Origin: an uncultured Winogradskyella sp.
Lineage (GTDB): Bacteria; Bacteroidota; Bacteroidia; Flavobacteriales; Flavobacteriaceae
NCBI RefSeq assembly: GCF_947501905.1
Contig: NZ_CANMXL010000002.1
Location: forward strand, 558,001 to 622,000
Direction: 5' to 3'
Length of the DNA: 64,000 bases
Shown piece after piece: positions 46,610 through 56,974 of the stretch. The translations under genes and the position numbers were made by a program. Every line of letters begins with the position of its first letter. Position 1 is the stretch's first letter. The notes under the pieces are model-generated. The model had not been told where the DNA came from and searched no databases. It worked only from the letters and a program-made list of their open reading frames with translations.

Positions 46610-47008
46610 TTAGTATACGTAACATAATACTTCACCACCAACATTTTCTCTTTGCGCTTGCTTACCTGTCATAACGCCATGAGAGGTAGAAACAATTGCA
46701 ATACCTAAACCATTTAAGATTCTTGGCATTTCGTTAGCGCCAGCATACTTACGTAAACCTGGTGTACTGATTCTTTGAATTTTTTTGATGACAGACTCTT
46801 TTGTGTCTTTGTTGTACTTAAGAGCAATCTTGATTGTTCCTTGTACAGATGAGTCGTCAAACTTGTAACTTAAAATATATCCTTGGTCGAATAATATTTT
46901 AGTTATCTCTTTCTTTAAGTTAGAAGCAGGAATCTCTACCACTCGGTGGTTAGCTTTTACTGCATTTCTAACTCGCGTAAGATAATCCGCTATTGGATCT
47001 GTATACAT
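46610..47008 (-). CDS. rpsH: Ribosomal protein uS8
   Basis: 132 residues: MYTDPIADYLTRVRNAVKAN and the C-terminal signature GIAIVSTSHGVMTGKQAQRE followed by VGGEVLCYVY. Binds 16S rRNA early and, in E. coli, represses the spc operon. An 81-base gap separates it from rpsN, the largest gap in this part; no hairpin was found there. Confidence 0.97.
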   Translation of the reverse strand: MYTDPIADYLTRVRNAVKANHRVVEIPASNLKKEITKILFDQGYILSYKFDDSSVQGTIKIALKYNKDTKESVIKKIQRISTPGLRKYAGANEMPRILNGLGIAIVSTSHGVMTGKQAQRENVGGEVLCYVY

Positions 47009-47089
47009 AGTTATTAATTTGCGGAATCGGTTTTTGATAATTGAACTTTTCTATACCAAACCTGAATCCAATTTATAATTCTTTTTAGT

Positions 47090-47359
47090 TTACCAGCTTG
47101 CTTTTTTAACACCTGGAATTAAGCCTTTGTTAGCCATTTCTCTAAACATAACACGAGAAATTCCAAACTGTCTCATATAACCTTTTGGTCTACCAGTAAG
47201 CTTACAACGGTTATGCTTACGAATTGGTGAAGCATTCTTAGGCAACTTTTGTAATGCTTCGTAATCTCCAGCTTCTTTTAAAGCTTTACGCTTCTCTGCA
47301 TATTTAGCTACCATTTTTGCACGCTTTACCTCGCGGGCTTTCATTGATTCTTTAGCCAT
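47090..47359 (-). CDS. rpsN: Ribosomal protein uS14 (zinc-free long form)
   Basis: 89 residues: [20 protein letters not shown], then [20 protein letters not shown] and [20 protein letters not shown]. Only one Cys remains, so it is the long zinc-independent (C-minus) form, matching the zinc-free bL36 in the same cluster. In the 30S head. 2 bases after rplE. Confidence 0.97.
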   Translation of the reverse strand: MAKESMKAREVKRAKMVAKYAEKRKALKEAGDYEALQKLPKNASPIRKHNRCKLTGRPKGYMRQFGISRVMFREMANKGLIPGVKKASW

Positions 47360-47361
47360 AA

Positions 47362-47913
47362 TTAGTTCTTTTTAAAAGGTAATCCTAGTTCTGTTAAAAG
47401 TGATTTTGCTTCCTTATCAGTATCAGCAGTTGTTACAAACGTAATATCCATACCAGAAATTCTGTTGATTTTATCAATATCAATCTCAGGGAAGATAATT
47501 TGCTCTGTAATACCTAAGTTATAATTTCCACGACCATCAAAACCAGTAGCTTTGATACCGTTAAAATCTCTTACTCGTGGTAAAGCTGAAGTTACTAAAC
47601 GATCTAAGAACTCATACATTTGTTCACCTCTTAATGTTACCATAGCGCCAATTGGCATACCTTTACGTAACTTAAAAGATGCAACATCCTTTTTTGATAA
47701 TGTATGAATAGCTTTTTGACCAGAAATTTTAGTTAATTCTTCCACAGCGTGGTCAACTAATTTCTTATCTGCTACAGCAGCACCAACACCTCTAGAGATA
47801 ACTATCTTAGTAAGTTTAGGCACTTGCATTACATTTTTGTAACCAAATTCTTCTGTAAGAGCAGTAACAACTCTGTCCTTGTACTCTTGTTTTAATCTTG
47901 CAACGTAAGCCAT
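47362..47913 (-). CDS. rplE: Ribosomal protein uL5
   Basis: 183 residues: [60 protein letters not shown] and the C-terminal [20 protein letters not shown]. Binds 5S rRNA and contacts the P-site tRNA. 2 bases after rplX. Confidence 0.97.
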   Translation of the reverse strand: MAYVARLKQEYKDRVVTALTEEFGYKNVMQVPKLTKIVISRGVGAAVADKKLVDHAVEELTKISGQKAIHTLSKKDVASFKLRKGMPIGAMVTLRGEQMYEFLDRLVTSALPRVRDFNGIKATGFDGRGNYNLGITEQIIFPEIDIDKINRISGMDITFVTTADTDKEAKSLLTELGLPFKKN

Positions 47914-47915
47914 AA

Positions 47916-48227
47916 CTAAATTACTTCATTAGATTTTTTAGAAAATCTCACTTTATTATCACCATCCATTTTGTAACCTACTCTTGTAGTTTCTCCTTTA
48001 CCTGTTAATAAAGATAAATTTGATACGTGGATAGCTGCTTCTTTCTCTACAATACCACCTTGAGGACTTTGTGCACTTGGCTTAGTGTGTTTCTTTACCA
48101 TGTTCACACCTTCTACGATGGCTTTATTCTTTTCCTTTAATACTTTAAGTACTTTACCTTCTGAACCTTTATGGTCTCCAGCTATTACTTTTACAGTATC
48201 TCCAGTTTTTATTTTAAGCTTTGTCAT
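47916..48227 (-). CDS. rplX: Ribosomal protein uL24
   Basis: 103 residues starting with a KOW motif ([20 protein letters not shown]) followed by [20 protein letters not shown]. One of the two assembly initiators of the 50S subunit, near the exit tunnel. 14 bases after rplN. Confidence 0.97.
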   Translation of the reverse strand: MTKLKIKTGDTVKVIAGDHKGSEGKVLKVLKEKNKAIVEGVNMVKKHTKPSAQSPQGGIVEKEAAIHVSNLSLLTGKGETTRVGYKMDGDNKVRFSKKSNEVI

Positions 48228-48241
48228 TTTTTCTTAATGTA

Positions 48242-48610
48242 TTAAAGCACCTCTGGTGCTAATGATACAATTTTCATGAATTGTTTATCACGAAGCTCTC
48301 TTGCTACTGGTCCAAAAACACGTGTTCCTCTCATTTCACCCGTTGGGTTTAAAAGTACACATGCGTTATCGTCAAAACGGATATAAGATCCATCAGGGCG
48401 TCTAACTTCTTTTGCAGTACGTACAACAACAGCTGTAGAAACAGCTCCTTTTTTGATGCTACCATTTGGTGTTGCAGCTTTTACTGAAACTACAATTTTG
48501 TCTCCAACTGATGCGTAACGTCTTTTTGTACCTCCAAGAACACGGATAGTTAATACTTCCTTTGCTCCTGTGTTGTCAGCTACTTTTAATCTTGATTCTT
48601 GTTGTACCAT
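48242..48610 (-). CDS. rplN: Ribosomal protein uL14
   Basis: 122 residues: [20 protein letters not shown], the signature [20 protein letters not shown], and [20 protein letters not shown]. At the subunit interface; the docking site of RsfS, whose gene is at 22473. 2 bases after rpsQ. Confidence 0.97.
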   Translation of the reverse strand: MVQQESRLKVADNTGAKEVLTIRVLGGTKRRYASVGDKIVVSVKAATPNGSIKKGAVSTAVVVRTAKEVRRPDGSYIRFDDNACVLLNPTGEMRGTRVFGPVARELRDKQFMKIVSLAPEVL

Positions 48611-48612
48611 AA

Positions 48613-48870
48613 TTACTTCGCTCTTTCAATTATTTCTACTAATCTCCAACATTTAGACTTACTTAAAGGTCTTGTTTCCATGATCTTTACAGTATCTCCG
48701 ATATTGCAGTCGTTTGTTTCGTCATGAGCAACATATTTCTTTGTTTTCAAAACGAATTTTCCATACATAGGGTGCTTTACCTTTTTTACTTCGGCAACTA
48801 CGATTGACTTTTGCATTTTATTGCTAGTCACTACTCCTATACGTTCTTTTCTTAAATTTCTTTTTTCCAT
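48613..48870 (-). CDS. rpsQ: Ribosomal protein uS17
   Basis: 85 residues: [20 protein letters not shown], the OB-fold block [20 protein letters not shown], and [20 protein letters not shown]. Early 16S rRNA binder. 17 bases after rpmC. Confidence 0.97.
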   Translation of the reverse strand: MEKRNLRKERIGVVTSNKMQKSIVVAEVKKVKHPMYGKFVLKTKKYVAHDETNDCNIGDTVKIMETRPLSKSKCWRLVEIIERAK

Positions 48871-48887
48871 CTTTCAGCAGAATACAA

Positions 48888-49076
48888 TTAGTCTTGTCTA
48901 TTAGTTAACTCTGTTGCTATACGAGCTACGGTACGTCTTACGTTACGTAACTGAATAGGATTCTCTAGAGGAGATATAGCATGTGCCATTTTAAGGTCTG
49001 TATAACTCTTTTTTGTCTCACCAAGTTTCTCTTGTAACTCAGCTGTAGATAGCTTTTTAATTTCTGATTGCTTCAT
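48888..49076 (-). CDS. rpmC: Ribosomal protein uL29
   Basis: 62 residues, a two-helix hairpin: MKQSEIKKLSTAELQEKLGE, then NPIQLRNVRRTVARIATELT. Lies by the exit tunnel next to uL23, where SRP and trigger factor dock. 11 bases after rplP. Confidence 0.96.
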   Translation of the reverse strand: MKQSEIKKLSTAELQEKLGETKKSYTDLKMAHAISPLENPIQLRNVRRTVARIATELTNRQD

Positions 49077-49087
49077 AATATTTTTTA

Positions 49088-49507
49088 TTAAGCTTCGTAA
49101 TCTCTAGCTATGATAAACTTAGTTTTAACTGGAAGTTTTTGTGCTGCTAAACGTAATGCTTCTTGAGCTACATCTAATGGCACTCCACTTATTTCAAATA
49201 AAACACGACCTGGTTTTACAACTGCTGCCCAATATTCTACAGCACCTTTACCTTTACCCATACGTACTTCAAGAGGTTTCTTTGTAATAGGCTTGTCTGG
49301 AAATATTTTAATCCATAACGACCCTTCTCTCTTCATGTAACGAGTAGCTGCAATACGCGCTGCTTCTATTTGACGTGCAGTAATGAACGTTGAATCTAAG
49401 GCTTTGATACCGAAAGTTCCATTTGATAACAAATGACCTCTTCCAGAGTTTCCTTTCATACGTCCTTTTTGCTGCTTACGAAATTTTGTTCTTTTAGGCT
49501 GTAACAT
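49088..49507 (-). CDS. rplP: Ribosomal protein uL16
   Basis: 139 residues: [20 protein letters not shown], then [20 protein letters not shown] and [20 protein letters not shown]. Late 50S assembly protein at the A-site tRNA elbow. 22 bases after rpsC. Confidence 0.97.
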   Translation of the reverse strand: MLQPKRTKFRKQQKGRMKGNSGRGHLLSNGTFGIKALDSTFITARQIEAARIAATRYMKREGSLWIKIFPDKPITKKPLEVRMGKGKGAVEYWAAVVKPGRVLFEISGVPLDVAQEALRLAAQKLPVKTKFIIARDYEA

Positions 49508-49529
49508 TTTCCTTCTTTACTTTAAAAAA

Positions 49530-50252
49530 TTACTTTCTACGACGTTGGTTTCCGCCTTTTTTGGCACCGCCACGTCCACCTTTTCCTTTTTGTTTAGAAA
49601 GGCCTACTAATGGAGAAAGTTCTCTTTTTCCATAAACTTCACCTTTCATAATCCAAACCTTAACACCTAATCTACCATAAGTAGTATGTGCTTCAACTAA
49701 AGCATAATCGATATCTGCTCTAAAAGTAGATAACGGAATACGTCCTTCTTTGTAGTGCTCAGAACGTGCCATTTCAGCACCATTTAAACGACCACTAATT
49801 TGGATTTTGATTCCTTCTGCATTCATACGCATTGCCGCAGCAATTGCCATCTTAATTGCACGTCTATATGAAATTCTACTTTCAATCTGACGAGCAACAG
49901 AAGCTCCTACTAGATACGCATCTAACTCAGGTCTCTTAATTTCAAAGATGTTCAACTGAACTTCTTTTCCAGTAATTTTTTTAAGCTCTTCTTTTAACTT
50001 GTCTACTTCCTGACCACCTTTTCCGATAATAATACCAGGTCTTGCAGTAGTAATAGTAACGGTTACAAGTTTAAGCGTACGCTCAATAATTACTCTAGAC
50101 ACACTTGCTTTTGATAAACGAGCGTGAACATACTTTCTAATCTTATCGTCTTCGGCTAACTTGTCTCCATAGTCATTACCACCGTACCAGTTAGATTCCC
50201 ATCCTCTGATAATACCTAAACGATTTCCGATTGGATTTGTCTTTTGTCCCAT
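49530..50252 (-). CDS. rpsC: Ribosomal protein uS3
   Basis: 240 residues: [20 protein letters not shown], a KH domain with [20 protein letters not shown], the C-terminal domain signature [20 protein letters not shown], and a basic glycine-rich tail ([18 protein letters not shown]). Forms the mRNA entry pore with uS4 and uS5. 9 bases after rplV. Confidence 0.97.
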   Translation of the reverse strand: MGQKTNPIGNRLGIIRGWESNWYGGNDYGDKLAEDDKIRKYVHARLSKASVSRVIIERTLKLVTVTITTARPGIIIGKGGQEVDKLKEELKKITGKEVQLNIFEIKRPELDAYLVGASVARQIESRISYRRAIKMAIAAAMRMNAEGIKIQISGRLNGAEMARSEHYKEGRIPLSTFRADIDYALVEAHTTYGRLGVKVWIMKGEVYGKRELSPLVGLSKQKGKGGRGGAKKGGNQRRRK

Positions 50253-50261
50253 ATCTCTATC

Positions 50262-50669
50262 TTAGCTTTGTGTTTTGTTTAATGAATCTACCACAACTGT
50301 TACATGGTTAGATCTTTTTCTAATTCTATGTGCTCTACCTTGAGGTGCTGGACGTAGTCTTTTTAACATTGTACCACCATCTACTCTAATTTCTTTTACA
50401 AATAAATTAGCTTCCTCAATATCAGCGTCTTCATTTTTAGCTTGCCAGTTTGCGATTGCAGACAATAACAATTTCTCTAAACGACGTGATGCCTCTTTTG
50501 GGCTAAATCTAAGAATCTGAAGAGCTTGCTCTGCCTTTTTACCTCTCACTAAATCCGCTACTAAACGCATTTTACGTGGTGATGTAGGACAGTTATTTAG
50601 CTTAGCAAAAGCAACTTGCTTTTTCTCTGCCTTAATGGCATCTGCCATTTGTTTTTTACGACTTCCCAT
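50262..50669 (-). CDS. rplV: Ribosomal protein uL22
   Basis: 135 residues: [40 protein letters not shown], and the tunnel loop region with [20 protein letters not shown]. Lines the exit tunnel at the macrolide-sensitive constriction. 5 bases after rpsS. Confidence 0.97.
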   Translation of the reverse strand: MGSRKKQMADAIKAEKKQVAFAKLNNCPTSPRKMRLVADLVRGKKAEQALQILRFSPKEASRRLEKLLLSAIANWQAKNEDADIEEANLFVKEIRVDGGTMLKRLRPAPQGRAHRIRKRSNHVTVVVDSLNKTQS

Positions 50670-50674
50670 GATTC

Positions 50675-50953
50675 TTATTTTTTACCTTTATTTTTTGCAC
50701 CTGCATGACCACGGAATGATCTTGTTGGTGAAAATTCTCCTAACTTATGACCTACCATGTTCTCAGTAACATATACTGGAACAAATTGACGACCATTATG
50801 CACAGCTATGGTTTGACCAACGAAATCTGGAGAAATCATAGATGCTCTAGACCAAGTTTTGATAACTGTCTTTTTGTTTGAAGCTACATTTTCTGCAACT
50901 TTCTTTTCTAACTTATAATGGATGTAAGGTCCTTTTTTTAATGAACGTGCCAT
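50675..50953 (-). CDS. rpsS: Ribosomal protein uS19
   Basis: 92 residues: [20 protein letters not shown], then [20 protein letters not shown] and [20 protein letters not shown]. In the 30S head with uS13. 12 bases after rplB. Confidence 0.97.
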   Translation of the reverse strand: MARSLKKGPYIHYKLEKKVAENVASNKKTVIKTWSRASMISPDFVGQTIAVHNGRQFVPVYVTENMVGHKLGEFSPTRSFRGHAGAKNKGKK

Positions 50954-50965
50954 ACTACTTTCTAA

Positions 50966-51793
50966 TTATTTCTTTCTACGTTCTACAATGTACTTATTAC
51001 TCGCTTTGGTCTTAGAACGTGTTCTGTAACCTTTAGCAGGAATACCGTTTCTCGATCTTGGGTGACCTCCTGAAGACTTACCTTCACCACCACCCATTGG
51101 GTGATCAACTGGATTCATAACTACTGGTCTAGTTCTTGGACGTCTTCCTAACCATCTACTTCTACCAGCTTTACCTGATACTAATAATTGATGATCTGAG
51201 TTAGAAACAACACCTATAGTTGCCATAGCGTTTGCAAGAATCATTCTTGTTTCACCTGATGGTAACTTAACTGTAGCAAACTTACCGTCTCTTGCCATTA
51301 ATTGAGCAAATGCTCCAGCACTACGCGCCATAACAGCACCTTGACCTGGACGTAACTCTATACAAGAGATGATAGTACCTAATGGTATTTCACTTAATGG
51401 CATTGCATTTCCAATTTCTGGAGCTACACCTGTTTCACCAGAAACGATTTTTTGACCTACTTGTAAACCATTTTGAGCAATAACGTAACGCTTCTCACCA
51501 TCTTGGTAGTTTAATAGAGCAATAAATGCTGTTCTGTTTGGATCGTACTCGATTGACTTAACTTCAGCTGGAATCCCAGTTTTGTTACGTTTGAAATCGA
51601 TAATACGATACTTTTTCTTATGACCACCACCAATATAGCGCATGGTCATTTTTCCTTGACTGTTTCTACCACCAGACCTTTTTTTCGGAGCAAGCAAGCT
51701 TTTCTCCGGCTTATCAGTAGTAATGGCGTCAAATCCATTAACTACTCTAAATCGCTGGGCTGATGTAATCGGTTTTAATTTTCTTACTGACAT
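50966..51793 (-). CDS. rplB: Ribosomal protein uL2
   Basis: 275 residues: [20 protein letters not shown] near the start, an SH3-like domain, and the C-terminal signature [20 protein letters not shown] with the His needed for peptidyl-transferase centre organisation. 10 bases after rplW. Confidence 0.98.
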   Translation of the reverse strand: MSVRKLKPITSAQRFRVVNGFDAITTDKPEKSLLAPKKRSGGRNSQGKMTMRYIGGGHKKKYRIIDFKRNKTGIPAEVKSIEYDPNRTAFIALLNYQDGEKRYVIAQNGLQVGQKIVSGETGVAPEIGNAMPLSEIPLGTIISCIELRPGQGAVMARSAGAFAQLMARDGKFATVKLPSGETRMILANAMATIGVVSNSDHQLLVSGKAGRSRWLGRRPRTRPVVMNPVDHPMGGGEGKSSGGHPRSRNGIPAKGYRTRSKTKASNKYIVERRKK

Positions 51794-51803
51794 TGATGTC
51801 TAA

Positions 51804-52094
51804 TTACATGTTAGCGTATAAATCTATTGTTTCACCTTCCGCCAGTTGTACAATTGCTTTTTTGACAGCATTTGTTTTACCATGTTGCACACCAGTTTTT
51901 GTAAACTTAGTCTTGCGATCTGGACGGACATTTATTGTGCGAACTTTTTCAACAGAAACTCCATAAGCAGCTTCAACTGCTTTTTTGATTTCTACCTTGT
52001 TCGCCTTTGTATTCACCTGAAACGCATACGCGTTAAGCACCTCGCTTTGCATGGTTGTCTTTTCAGTGATTATCGGTTTTATTAAGATACTCAT
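51804..52094 (-). CDS. rplW: Ribosomal protein uL23
   Basis: 96 residues: SILIKPIITEKTTMQSEVLN, YAFQVNTKANKVEIKKAVEA and NVRPDRKTKFTKTGVQHGKT. Docking site for trigger factor and SRP at the tunnel exit. 8 bases after rplD. Confidence 0.97.
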   Translation of the reverse strand: MSILIKPIITEKTTMQSEVLNAYAFQVNTKANKVEIKKAVEAAYGVSVEKVRTINVRPDRKTKFTKTGVQHGKTNAVKKAIVQLAEGETIDLYANM

Positions 52095-52102
52095 CTTGTT
52101 TT

Positions 52103-52732
52103 CTATTTACTTAAATTCGTTTCAATTCCTTCTAATGCACCTTCTAAAAGAACAACTTTATTAGCGTTCATTATTTTATAAGTGCTTAATTCTGAGCTAG
52201 TTATAACTTCAGAACGTTTTAAATTGCGCGACGACAAATATACATTATTATTTGAGTCACCCAACACAAACAGTGTTTTTTTGTTTTCTACCTCTAAGGC
52301 TTTCAATACATTAACAAAATTCTTTGTTTGTGGTGTTTCGAAACTAAAGTCCTCTAACACAACAATTGAGTCTTGATTTGCCTTTATACTTAGTGCAGAT
52401 TTACGTGCTAAACGCTTAACATTTTTGTTAAGTTTAAACCCGTAATTTCTTGGTCTTGGTCCAAACATACGTCCACCACCTTTAAATACACCAGACTTAA
52501 TAGAACCTGCACGTGCTGTACCTGTCCCTTTTTGTTTTTTAATCTTACGTGTACTACCAGCAATTTCTGCACGCTCTTTAGCTTTATGCGTTCCTTGTCT
52601 TTGATTAGCCAAGTATTGCTTAACATCTAAATATACAGCGTGATTGTTTGGTTCAATAGCGAATACGCCTTTAGAAAGCTCAGCTTTTCTACCCGTATCT
52701 TTTCCTTTTATATCTAAAACTGCTACCTTCAT
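52103..52732 (-). CDS. rplD: Ribosomal protein uL4
   Basis: 209 residues from the ATG at 52732 ([20 protein letters not shown]); the upstream ATG at 52777 lies inside rplC and adds 15 non-homologous residues. Also seen: [20 protein letters not shown] and [20 protein letters not shown]. Its start overlaps the rplC stop by one base (TAATG). In E. coli uL4 represses the S10 operon. Confidence 0.97.
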   Translation of the reverse strand: MKVAVLDIKGKDTGRKAELSKGVFAIEPNNHAVYLDVKQYLANQRQGTHKAKERAEIAGSTRKIKKQKGTGTARAGSIKSGVFKGGGRMFGPRPRNYGFKLNKNVKRLARKSALSIKANQDSIVVLEDFSFETPQTKNFVNVLKALEVENKKTLFVLGDSNNNVYLSSRNLKRSEVITSSELSTYKIMNANKVVLLEGALEGIETNLSK

Positions 52733-53349
52733 TACTTCTGAATAATTACATAAGAGTTTTTGTGTCCTGGAACACAACCTTTAACTACTAATAGGTTTTT
52801 TTCTGGAACTACTTTGTAAACTCTTAAATTTTGAACTTTAACTGTTTCACCACCCATTCTTCCGGCCATCTTCATTCCTTTGAATACTCTCGCAGGATAA
52901 GAAGCAGCACCAATAGAACCAGGAGCTCTTAAACGGTTATGCTGACCGTGTGTCGCTTGACCTACACCAGCAAAATTGTGTCGTTTTACAACACCTTGAA
53001 ATCCTTTACCTTTTGAAGTCCCTGCTACATCAACAAATTCTCCTTCGATAAAGTGCTCTACAGTGATTGCATCACCTAACTTGTACTCCGCATCAAAACC
53101 TTTGAACTCAGCAACTTTGCGCTTTACAGAAGTACCCGCTTTTTTAGCATGACCTAAGTCTGCTTTAGTAGCGCTTTTTTCTGTCGCGTCATCGAAACCT
53201 AATTGTAGTGCACTATAACCGTCCACTTCTTCAGTTCTGACTTGGGTAACGATACATGGTCCAGCTTCGATTACTGTACATGGAATGTTTTTTCCATTTT
53301 CATCGAAGATGCTGGTCATACCGATTTTTTTTCCAATTAACCCAGACAT
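52732..53349 (-). CDS. rplC: Ribosomal protein uL3
   Basis: 205 residues: [40 protein letters not shown], and [20 protein letters not shown]. With uL24 it initiates 50S assembly. It is separated from rpsJ by 119 bases containing a strong hairpin, unlike the tight spacing of the following genes. Confidence 0.97.
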   Translation of the reverse strand: MSGLIGKKIGMTSIFDENGKNIPCTVIEAGPCIVTQVRTEEVDGYSALQLGFDDATEKSATKADLGHAKKAGTSVKRKVAEFKGFDAEYKLGDAITVEHFIEGEFVDVAGTSKGKGFQGVVKRHNFAGVGQATHGQHNRLRAPGSIGAASYPARVFKGMKMAGRMGGETVKVQNLRVYKVVPEKNLLVVKGCVPGHKNSYVIIQK

Positions 53350-53382
53350 ATTTAATTTATTTAATTATTAATTCTTATTTAA

Positions 53383-53417
53383 AATTCAAGGCTGAAAATA
53401 CGTTTCAGCCTTGAATT
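53383..53417. terminator. 15-bp-stem hairpin between rpsJ and rplC (attenuator candidate)
   Basis: Arms AATTCAAGGCTGAAA and TTTCAGCCTTGAATT are perfectly complementary with a 5-base loop. On the minus strand it is followed by TTTTAAAT, and on the plus strand by TATTTTT. It lies within the ribosomal operon, 34 bases upstream of the rplC start, so it would give partial termination or act as an mRNA-processing site. Confidence 0.65.
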
Positions 53418-53468
53418 GTATTTTTCCGTTTTTCCCTTGCTCGCAGCTCAGGACATGTTTAGTTCAAA

Positions 53469-53774
53469 TTACACTTTGATTTCTACTTCAACTCCACTTG
53501 GTAATTCAAGTTTCATTAAAGCATCAATCGTCTTAGAAGATGAAGAGTAAATATCTAATAACCTCTTGTAAGAGCTTAATTGAAATTGTTCTCTTGACTT
53601 CTTATTTACGTGTGGTGAACGTAACACAGTGAAAATTTTCTTGTGCGTTGGTAATGGAATTGGACCCGTTACAACAGCACCTGTACTTTTTACTGTTTTT
53701 ACAATCTTATCAGCAGACTTGTCAACTAAATTATGATCGTAAGACTTTAATTTTATTCTAATTTTCTGACTCAT
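53469..53774 (-). CDS. rpsJ: Ribosomal protein uS10
   Basis: 101 residues: [20 protein letters not shown], then [20 protein letters not shown] and [20 protein letters not shown]. Also known as NusE, a transcription antitermination partner of NusB. 12 bases after fusA; no tuf gene lies between them. Confidence 0.97.
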   Translation of the reverse strand: MSQKIRIKLKSYDHNLVDKSADKIVKTVKSTGAVVTGPIPLPTHKKIFTVLRSPHVNKKSREQFQLSSYKRLLDIYSSSSKTIDALMKLELPSGVEVEIKV

Positions 53775-53786
53775 TTTCTTTTAGTT

Positions 53787-55913
53787 TTAAGCTTCTACGC
53801 CTTTAGCTGCTTTGATTACTTCTTCTGATATATTTTGAGGAGTCTCTGCATAATGAGAGAATTCCATAGTTGATGTTGCTCTACCTGAAGATAGTGTTCT
53901 TAATGTAGTTACATAACCGAACATCTCAGATAATGGCACTGTAGCTTTCACTGTTTTAGCACCAGCTCTATCTCCCATATCACTTACTTGACCACGACGA
54001 CGGTTTAAGTCACCTACGATATCACCCATATTTTCTTCTGGAGTGATAACTTCAAGCTTCATGATTGGCTCCATAATCACTGCTTTTGCAGCTTTTGCAG
54101 CAGCTTTAAATCCTAATTTTGCAGCTAATTCAAATGATAACTGATCAGAATCTACATCATGGTAAGATCCGTCTTTTAATGTAACCTTCATTGCATCTAC
54201 TTCGTAACCCGCTAATGGACCATTAACCATAGCCATTTTGAATCCTTTTTCAATTGAAGGTATAAATTCTTTAGGAACGTTACCACCTTTAATAATAGAC
54301 TCAAACTGAAGACCTACTTGACCTTCATCAGCTGGCTCAACTGTAAATACAATATCAGCAAACTTACCACGACCACCAGATTGTTTTTTGTAAACTTCTC
54401 TATGATCTGCAGCTCTTGTTATAGCTTCTTTGTACTCTACTTGTGGTTGACCTTGGTTAACCTCAACTTTAAACTCACGCTTCAAACGGTCTACAATTAC
54501 ATCTAAGTGTAACTCACCCATACCAGAAATAATTGTCTGGCCTGAAGCTTCGTCAGAACGTACTGTAAATGTTGGATCTTCTTCAGCTAATTTAGCTAAG
54601 CCCATTCCTAATTTATCAACATCTGCCTTAGTTTTAGGCTCAACCGCGATACCAATTACTGGATCAGGGAAGTCCATAGATTCTAAAACGATAGGATGTT
54701 TTTCTGCTGTTAATGTATCTCCTGTTTTAATAGATTTAAATCCAACAGCAGCTCCAATATCACCAGCTTCGATAAAATCGATTGCATTTTGCTTGTTAGC
54801 ATGCATTTGATAAATACGAGAGATACGTTCCTTTTTACCAGAACGGTTATTCAATACGTAAGAACCAGCGTCTAAACGACCAGAATATGCTCTAAAGAAA
54901 GCTAAGCGACCTACAAAAGGGTCTGTAGCAATCTTAAATGCTAAAGCTGCGAATGGCTCCTTTACATCTGGCTTACGAATTTCTTCTTGATCAGTATCTG
55001 GATTCATACCAACGATACCTTCTTTATCTACTGGAGAAGGTAAATAACGACATACAGCATCTAATAAGAATTGTACACCTTTATTTTTAAATGCAGAACC
55101 ACAAATCATTGGAATGATTGCCATATCCATTACAGCGGCTCTAAGTGCAGCGTGCACTTCTTCTTCTGTAATAGAATCTTCATCTTCCATGAACTTCTCT
55201 AATAAGTTCTCATCGTAGCTTGCTACTTCTTCAATTAATAAAGCTCTATATTTTCTAGCTTCTTCTTTAAGCTCTTCTGGAATTTCAATAACATCAAAAG
55301 TCGCCCCTTGAGTTTCGTCATGCCATACAATAGCTCTGTTTTTAACTAAATCAATGATACCTTTAAAATCTATCTCATCACCAATGTTTAAAACGATTGG
55401 CACTGCGTTAGACTTTAACATATCTTTTACCTGTTGACAAACACCTAAAAAGTTAGATCCTTGACGGTCCATTTTATTAACGAAACCGATACGAGGCACT
55501 TTATAGTTATCTGCTAGTCTCCAGTTAGTTTCAGATTGCGGTTCAACACCATCAACTGCACTAAATAAGAACACTAAACCATCTAGTACACGTAATGAAC
55601 GATTTACCTCAACGGTAAAATCAACGTGACCAGGAGTATCAATAATATTAAAATGGTATCCTTTAGTATCTGGAGTTGGTTTTCCATTTTCAATTGGAAA
55701 CTCCCATGTACAAGTTGTTGCAGCAGAAGTAATTGTAATACCTCTTTCTTGCTCTTGCTCCATCCAGTCCATTGTTGCAGCACCATCATGTACTTCACCA
55801 ATTTTATGAGAAACACCTGTATAATACAGAATACGTTCAGTAGTAGTAGTTTTTCCTGCATCAATGTGAGCAGCAATACCTATATTTCTTGTAAATTTTA
55901 AATCTCTTGCCAT
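53787..55913 (-). CDS. fusA: Elongation factor G
   Basis: 708 residues, translocase GTPase of the ribosome. G1 [15 protein letters not shown], switch region [21 protein letters not shown]3 [13 protein letters not shown]4 [10 protein letters not shown], then domains II-V with [18 protein letters not shown] and [24 protein letters not shown] block ([20 protein letters not shown]). Six bases after rpsG; the str and S10 groups run together here. Confidence 0.98.
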   Translation of the reverse strand: MARDLKFTRNIGIAAHIDAGKTTTTERILYYTGVSHKIGEVHDGAATMDWMEQEQERGITITSAATTCTWEFPIENGKPTPDTKGYHFNIIDTPGHVDFTVEVNRSLRVLDGLVFLFSAVDGVEPQSETNWRLADNYKVPRIGFVNKMDRQGSNFLGVCQQVKDMLKSNAVPIVLNIGDEIDFKGIIDLVKNRAIVWHDETQGATFDVIEIPEELKEEARKYRALLIEEVASYDENLLEKFMEDEDSITEEEVHAALRAAVMDMAIIPMICGSAFKNKGVQFLLDAVCRYLPSPVDKEGIVGMNPDTDQEEIRKPDVKEPFAALAFKIATDPFVGRLAFFRAYSGRLDAGSYVLNNRSGKKERISRIYQMHANKQNAIDFIEAGDIGAAVGFKSIKTGDTLTAEKHPIVLESMDFPDPVIGIAVEPKTKADVDKLGMGLAKLAEEDPTFTVRSDEASGQTIISGMGELHLDVIVDRLKREFKVEVNQGQPQVEYKEAITRAADHREVYKKQSGGRGKFADIVFTVEPADEGQVGLQFESIIKGGNVPKEFIPSIEKGFKMAMVNGPLAGYEVDAMKVTLKDGSYHDVDSDQLSFELAAKLGFKAAAKAAKAVIMEPIMKLEVITPEENMGDIVGDLNRRRGQVSDMGDRAGAKTVKATVPLSEMFGYVTTLRTLSSGRATSTMEFSHYAETPQNISEEVIKAAKGVEA

Positions 55914-55919
55914 TACTAA

Positions 55920-56396
55920 TTAAAATCTAAAGTGAGAGAATGCTTTATTTGCTTCTGCCATTTTGTGAGTATCAACTCTTTTCTTGACAGCAGCACCTTC
56001 TTCTTTAGCTGCAGCTAAAACTTCTGAAGCTAAACGTTGTGCCATAGATTTCTCGTTTCTTTTACGAGCATAACCTATTAGCCACTTCATTGCTGTAGAA
56101 ACTTTACGGTCTGGACGAATCTGCATTGGAATTTGAAATGTTGCACCACCAACTCTACGACTACGTACTTCTACGTGAGGCATAACGTTAGATAAAGCAT
56201 CTTTCCAAATTTCTAATGCTGTTTTTTCATCATCTGTTTTCTTTTCTTCTACGATATCGATTGCATCGTAAAACACTTTAAACGCCACAGACTTCTTTCC
56301 ATCCCACATCATCATGTTAACGAAACGCGTTACTAACTGATCGTTAAATTTTGGATCTGGTAAAAGAGGTCTTTTTTTCGCTTGTCTTTTTCTCAT
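55920..56396 (-). CDS. rpsG: Ribosomal protein uS7
   Basis: 158 residues: [40 protein letters not shown], and [20 protein letters not shown]. Organises the 30S head; in E. coli it represses the str operon. 22 bases after rpsL. Confidence 0.97.
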   Translation of the reverse strand: MRKRQAKKRPLLPDPKFNDQLVTRFVNMMMWDGKKSVAFKVFYDAIDIVEEKKTDDEKTALEIWKDALSNVMPHVEVRSRRVGGATFQIPMQIRPDRKVSTAMKWLIGYARKRNEKSMAQRLASEVLAAAKEEGAAVKKRVDTHKMAEANKAFSHFRF

Positions 56397-56418
56397 GTCT
56401 TCTTCTTAAAGTTTTTAA

Positions 56419-56793
56419 TTACTTCTTAGGGCGTTTTGCACCATACTTAGATCTACGTTGAGTCCTTCCAGCAACACCTGCTGTATCCAAAGCACCACGA
56501 ACGATGTGATATCTAACACCTGGCAAATCTTTTACCCTTCCACCTCTAACCAATACTATCGAGTGCTCTTGTAAATTGTGACCTTCTCCACCGATGTATG
56601 CATTAACCTCGTTTCCGTTTGTTAAACGAACCCTTGCTACCTTACGCATTGCTGAGTTTGGTTTCTTAGGTGTCGTTGTATAAACACGAGTACATACACC
56701 ACGTCTCTGAGGACACGAATCTAAAGCAGCCGATTTACTCTTCTTGGTTATTTTGGCTCTTCCTTTTCGTACTAATTGTGAAATTGTTGGCAT
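56419..56793 (-). CDS. rpsL: Ribosomal protein uS12
   Basis: 124 residues: [40 protein letters not shown], and the decoding-centre loop [16 protein letters not shown]. The streptomycin-relevant Lys in [12 protein letters not shown] (E. coli Lys42/43 region) is the common sensitive form. First gene of the cluster, with a clear promoter just upstream. Confidence 0.97.
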   Translation of the reverse strand: MPTISQLVRKGRAKITKKSKSAALDSCPQRRGVCTRVYTTTPKKPNSAMRKVARVRLTNGNEVNAYIGGEGHNLQEHSIVLVRGGRVKDLPGVRYHIVRGALDTAGVAGRTQRRSKYGAKRPKK

Positions 56794-56818
56794 ATATTTC
56801 TATATAAATTTTTGTTAA

Positions 56819-56834
56819 CCCTCTCTTTTGAGGG
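56819..56834 (-). promoter_or_regulatory. Leader hairpin of the str-S10-spc cluster
   Basis: CCCTC-TCTTTT-GAGGG, a 5-bp stem directly after the transcription start region of the rpsL promoter. It could tune initiation or mRNA stability; short, so weakly supported. Confidence 0.35.
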
Positions 56835-56837
56835 CTG

Positions 56838-56868
56838 CAAAGGTAGAAATATATCTTTATTATTCAAA
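56838..56868 (-). promoter_or_regulatory. Promoter of the str-S10-spc-alpha cluster
   Basis: On the minus strand TTTG (56868-56865), 19 bases, then TACCTTTG (56845-56838). Both boxes and the spacing match the Bacteroidota sigma-A consensus (TTTG, ~19-21, TAnnTTTG). About 45 bases before the rpsL ATG. The best promoter in the window. Confidence 0.8.
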
Positions 56869-56974
56869 TAGTTGTCAATTAATTTTACAAAGAAATTTCT
56901 ATATTGAATTTTTGACTATACAATTAAATGTATTTTTACGTTGTCTAATTAAAATTGTCTCCAATTTATCCTTT

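Noticed and set aside
53787..56793. Missing tuf gene between fusA and rpsJ as a deletion
   Set aside because: This order (rpsL-rpsG-fusA-rpsJ) is the usual one in Bacteroidota, where tuf is located elsewhere.
56828..56974. N-terminal extension of the Omp85-like protein
   Set aside because: It overlaps the rpsL promoter and encodes no signal sequence; a typical signal peptide starts at 56975.
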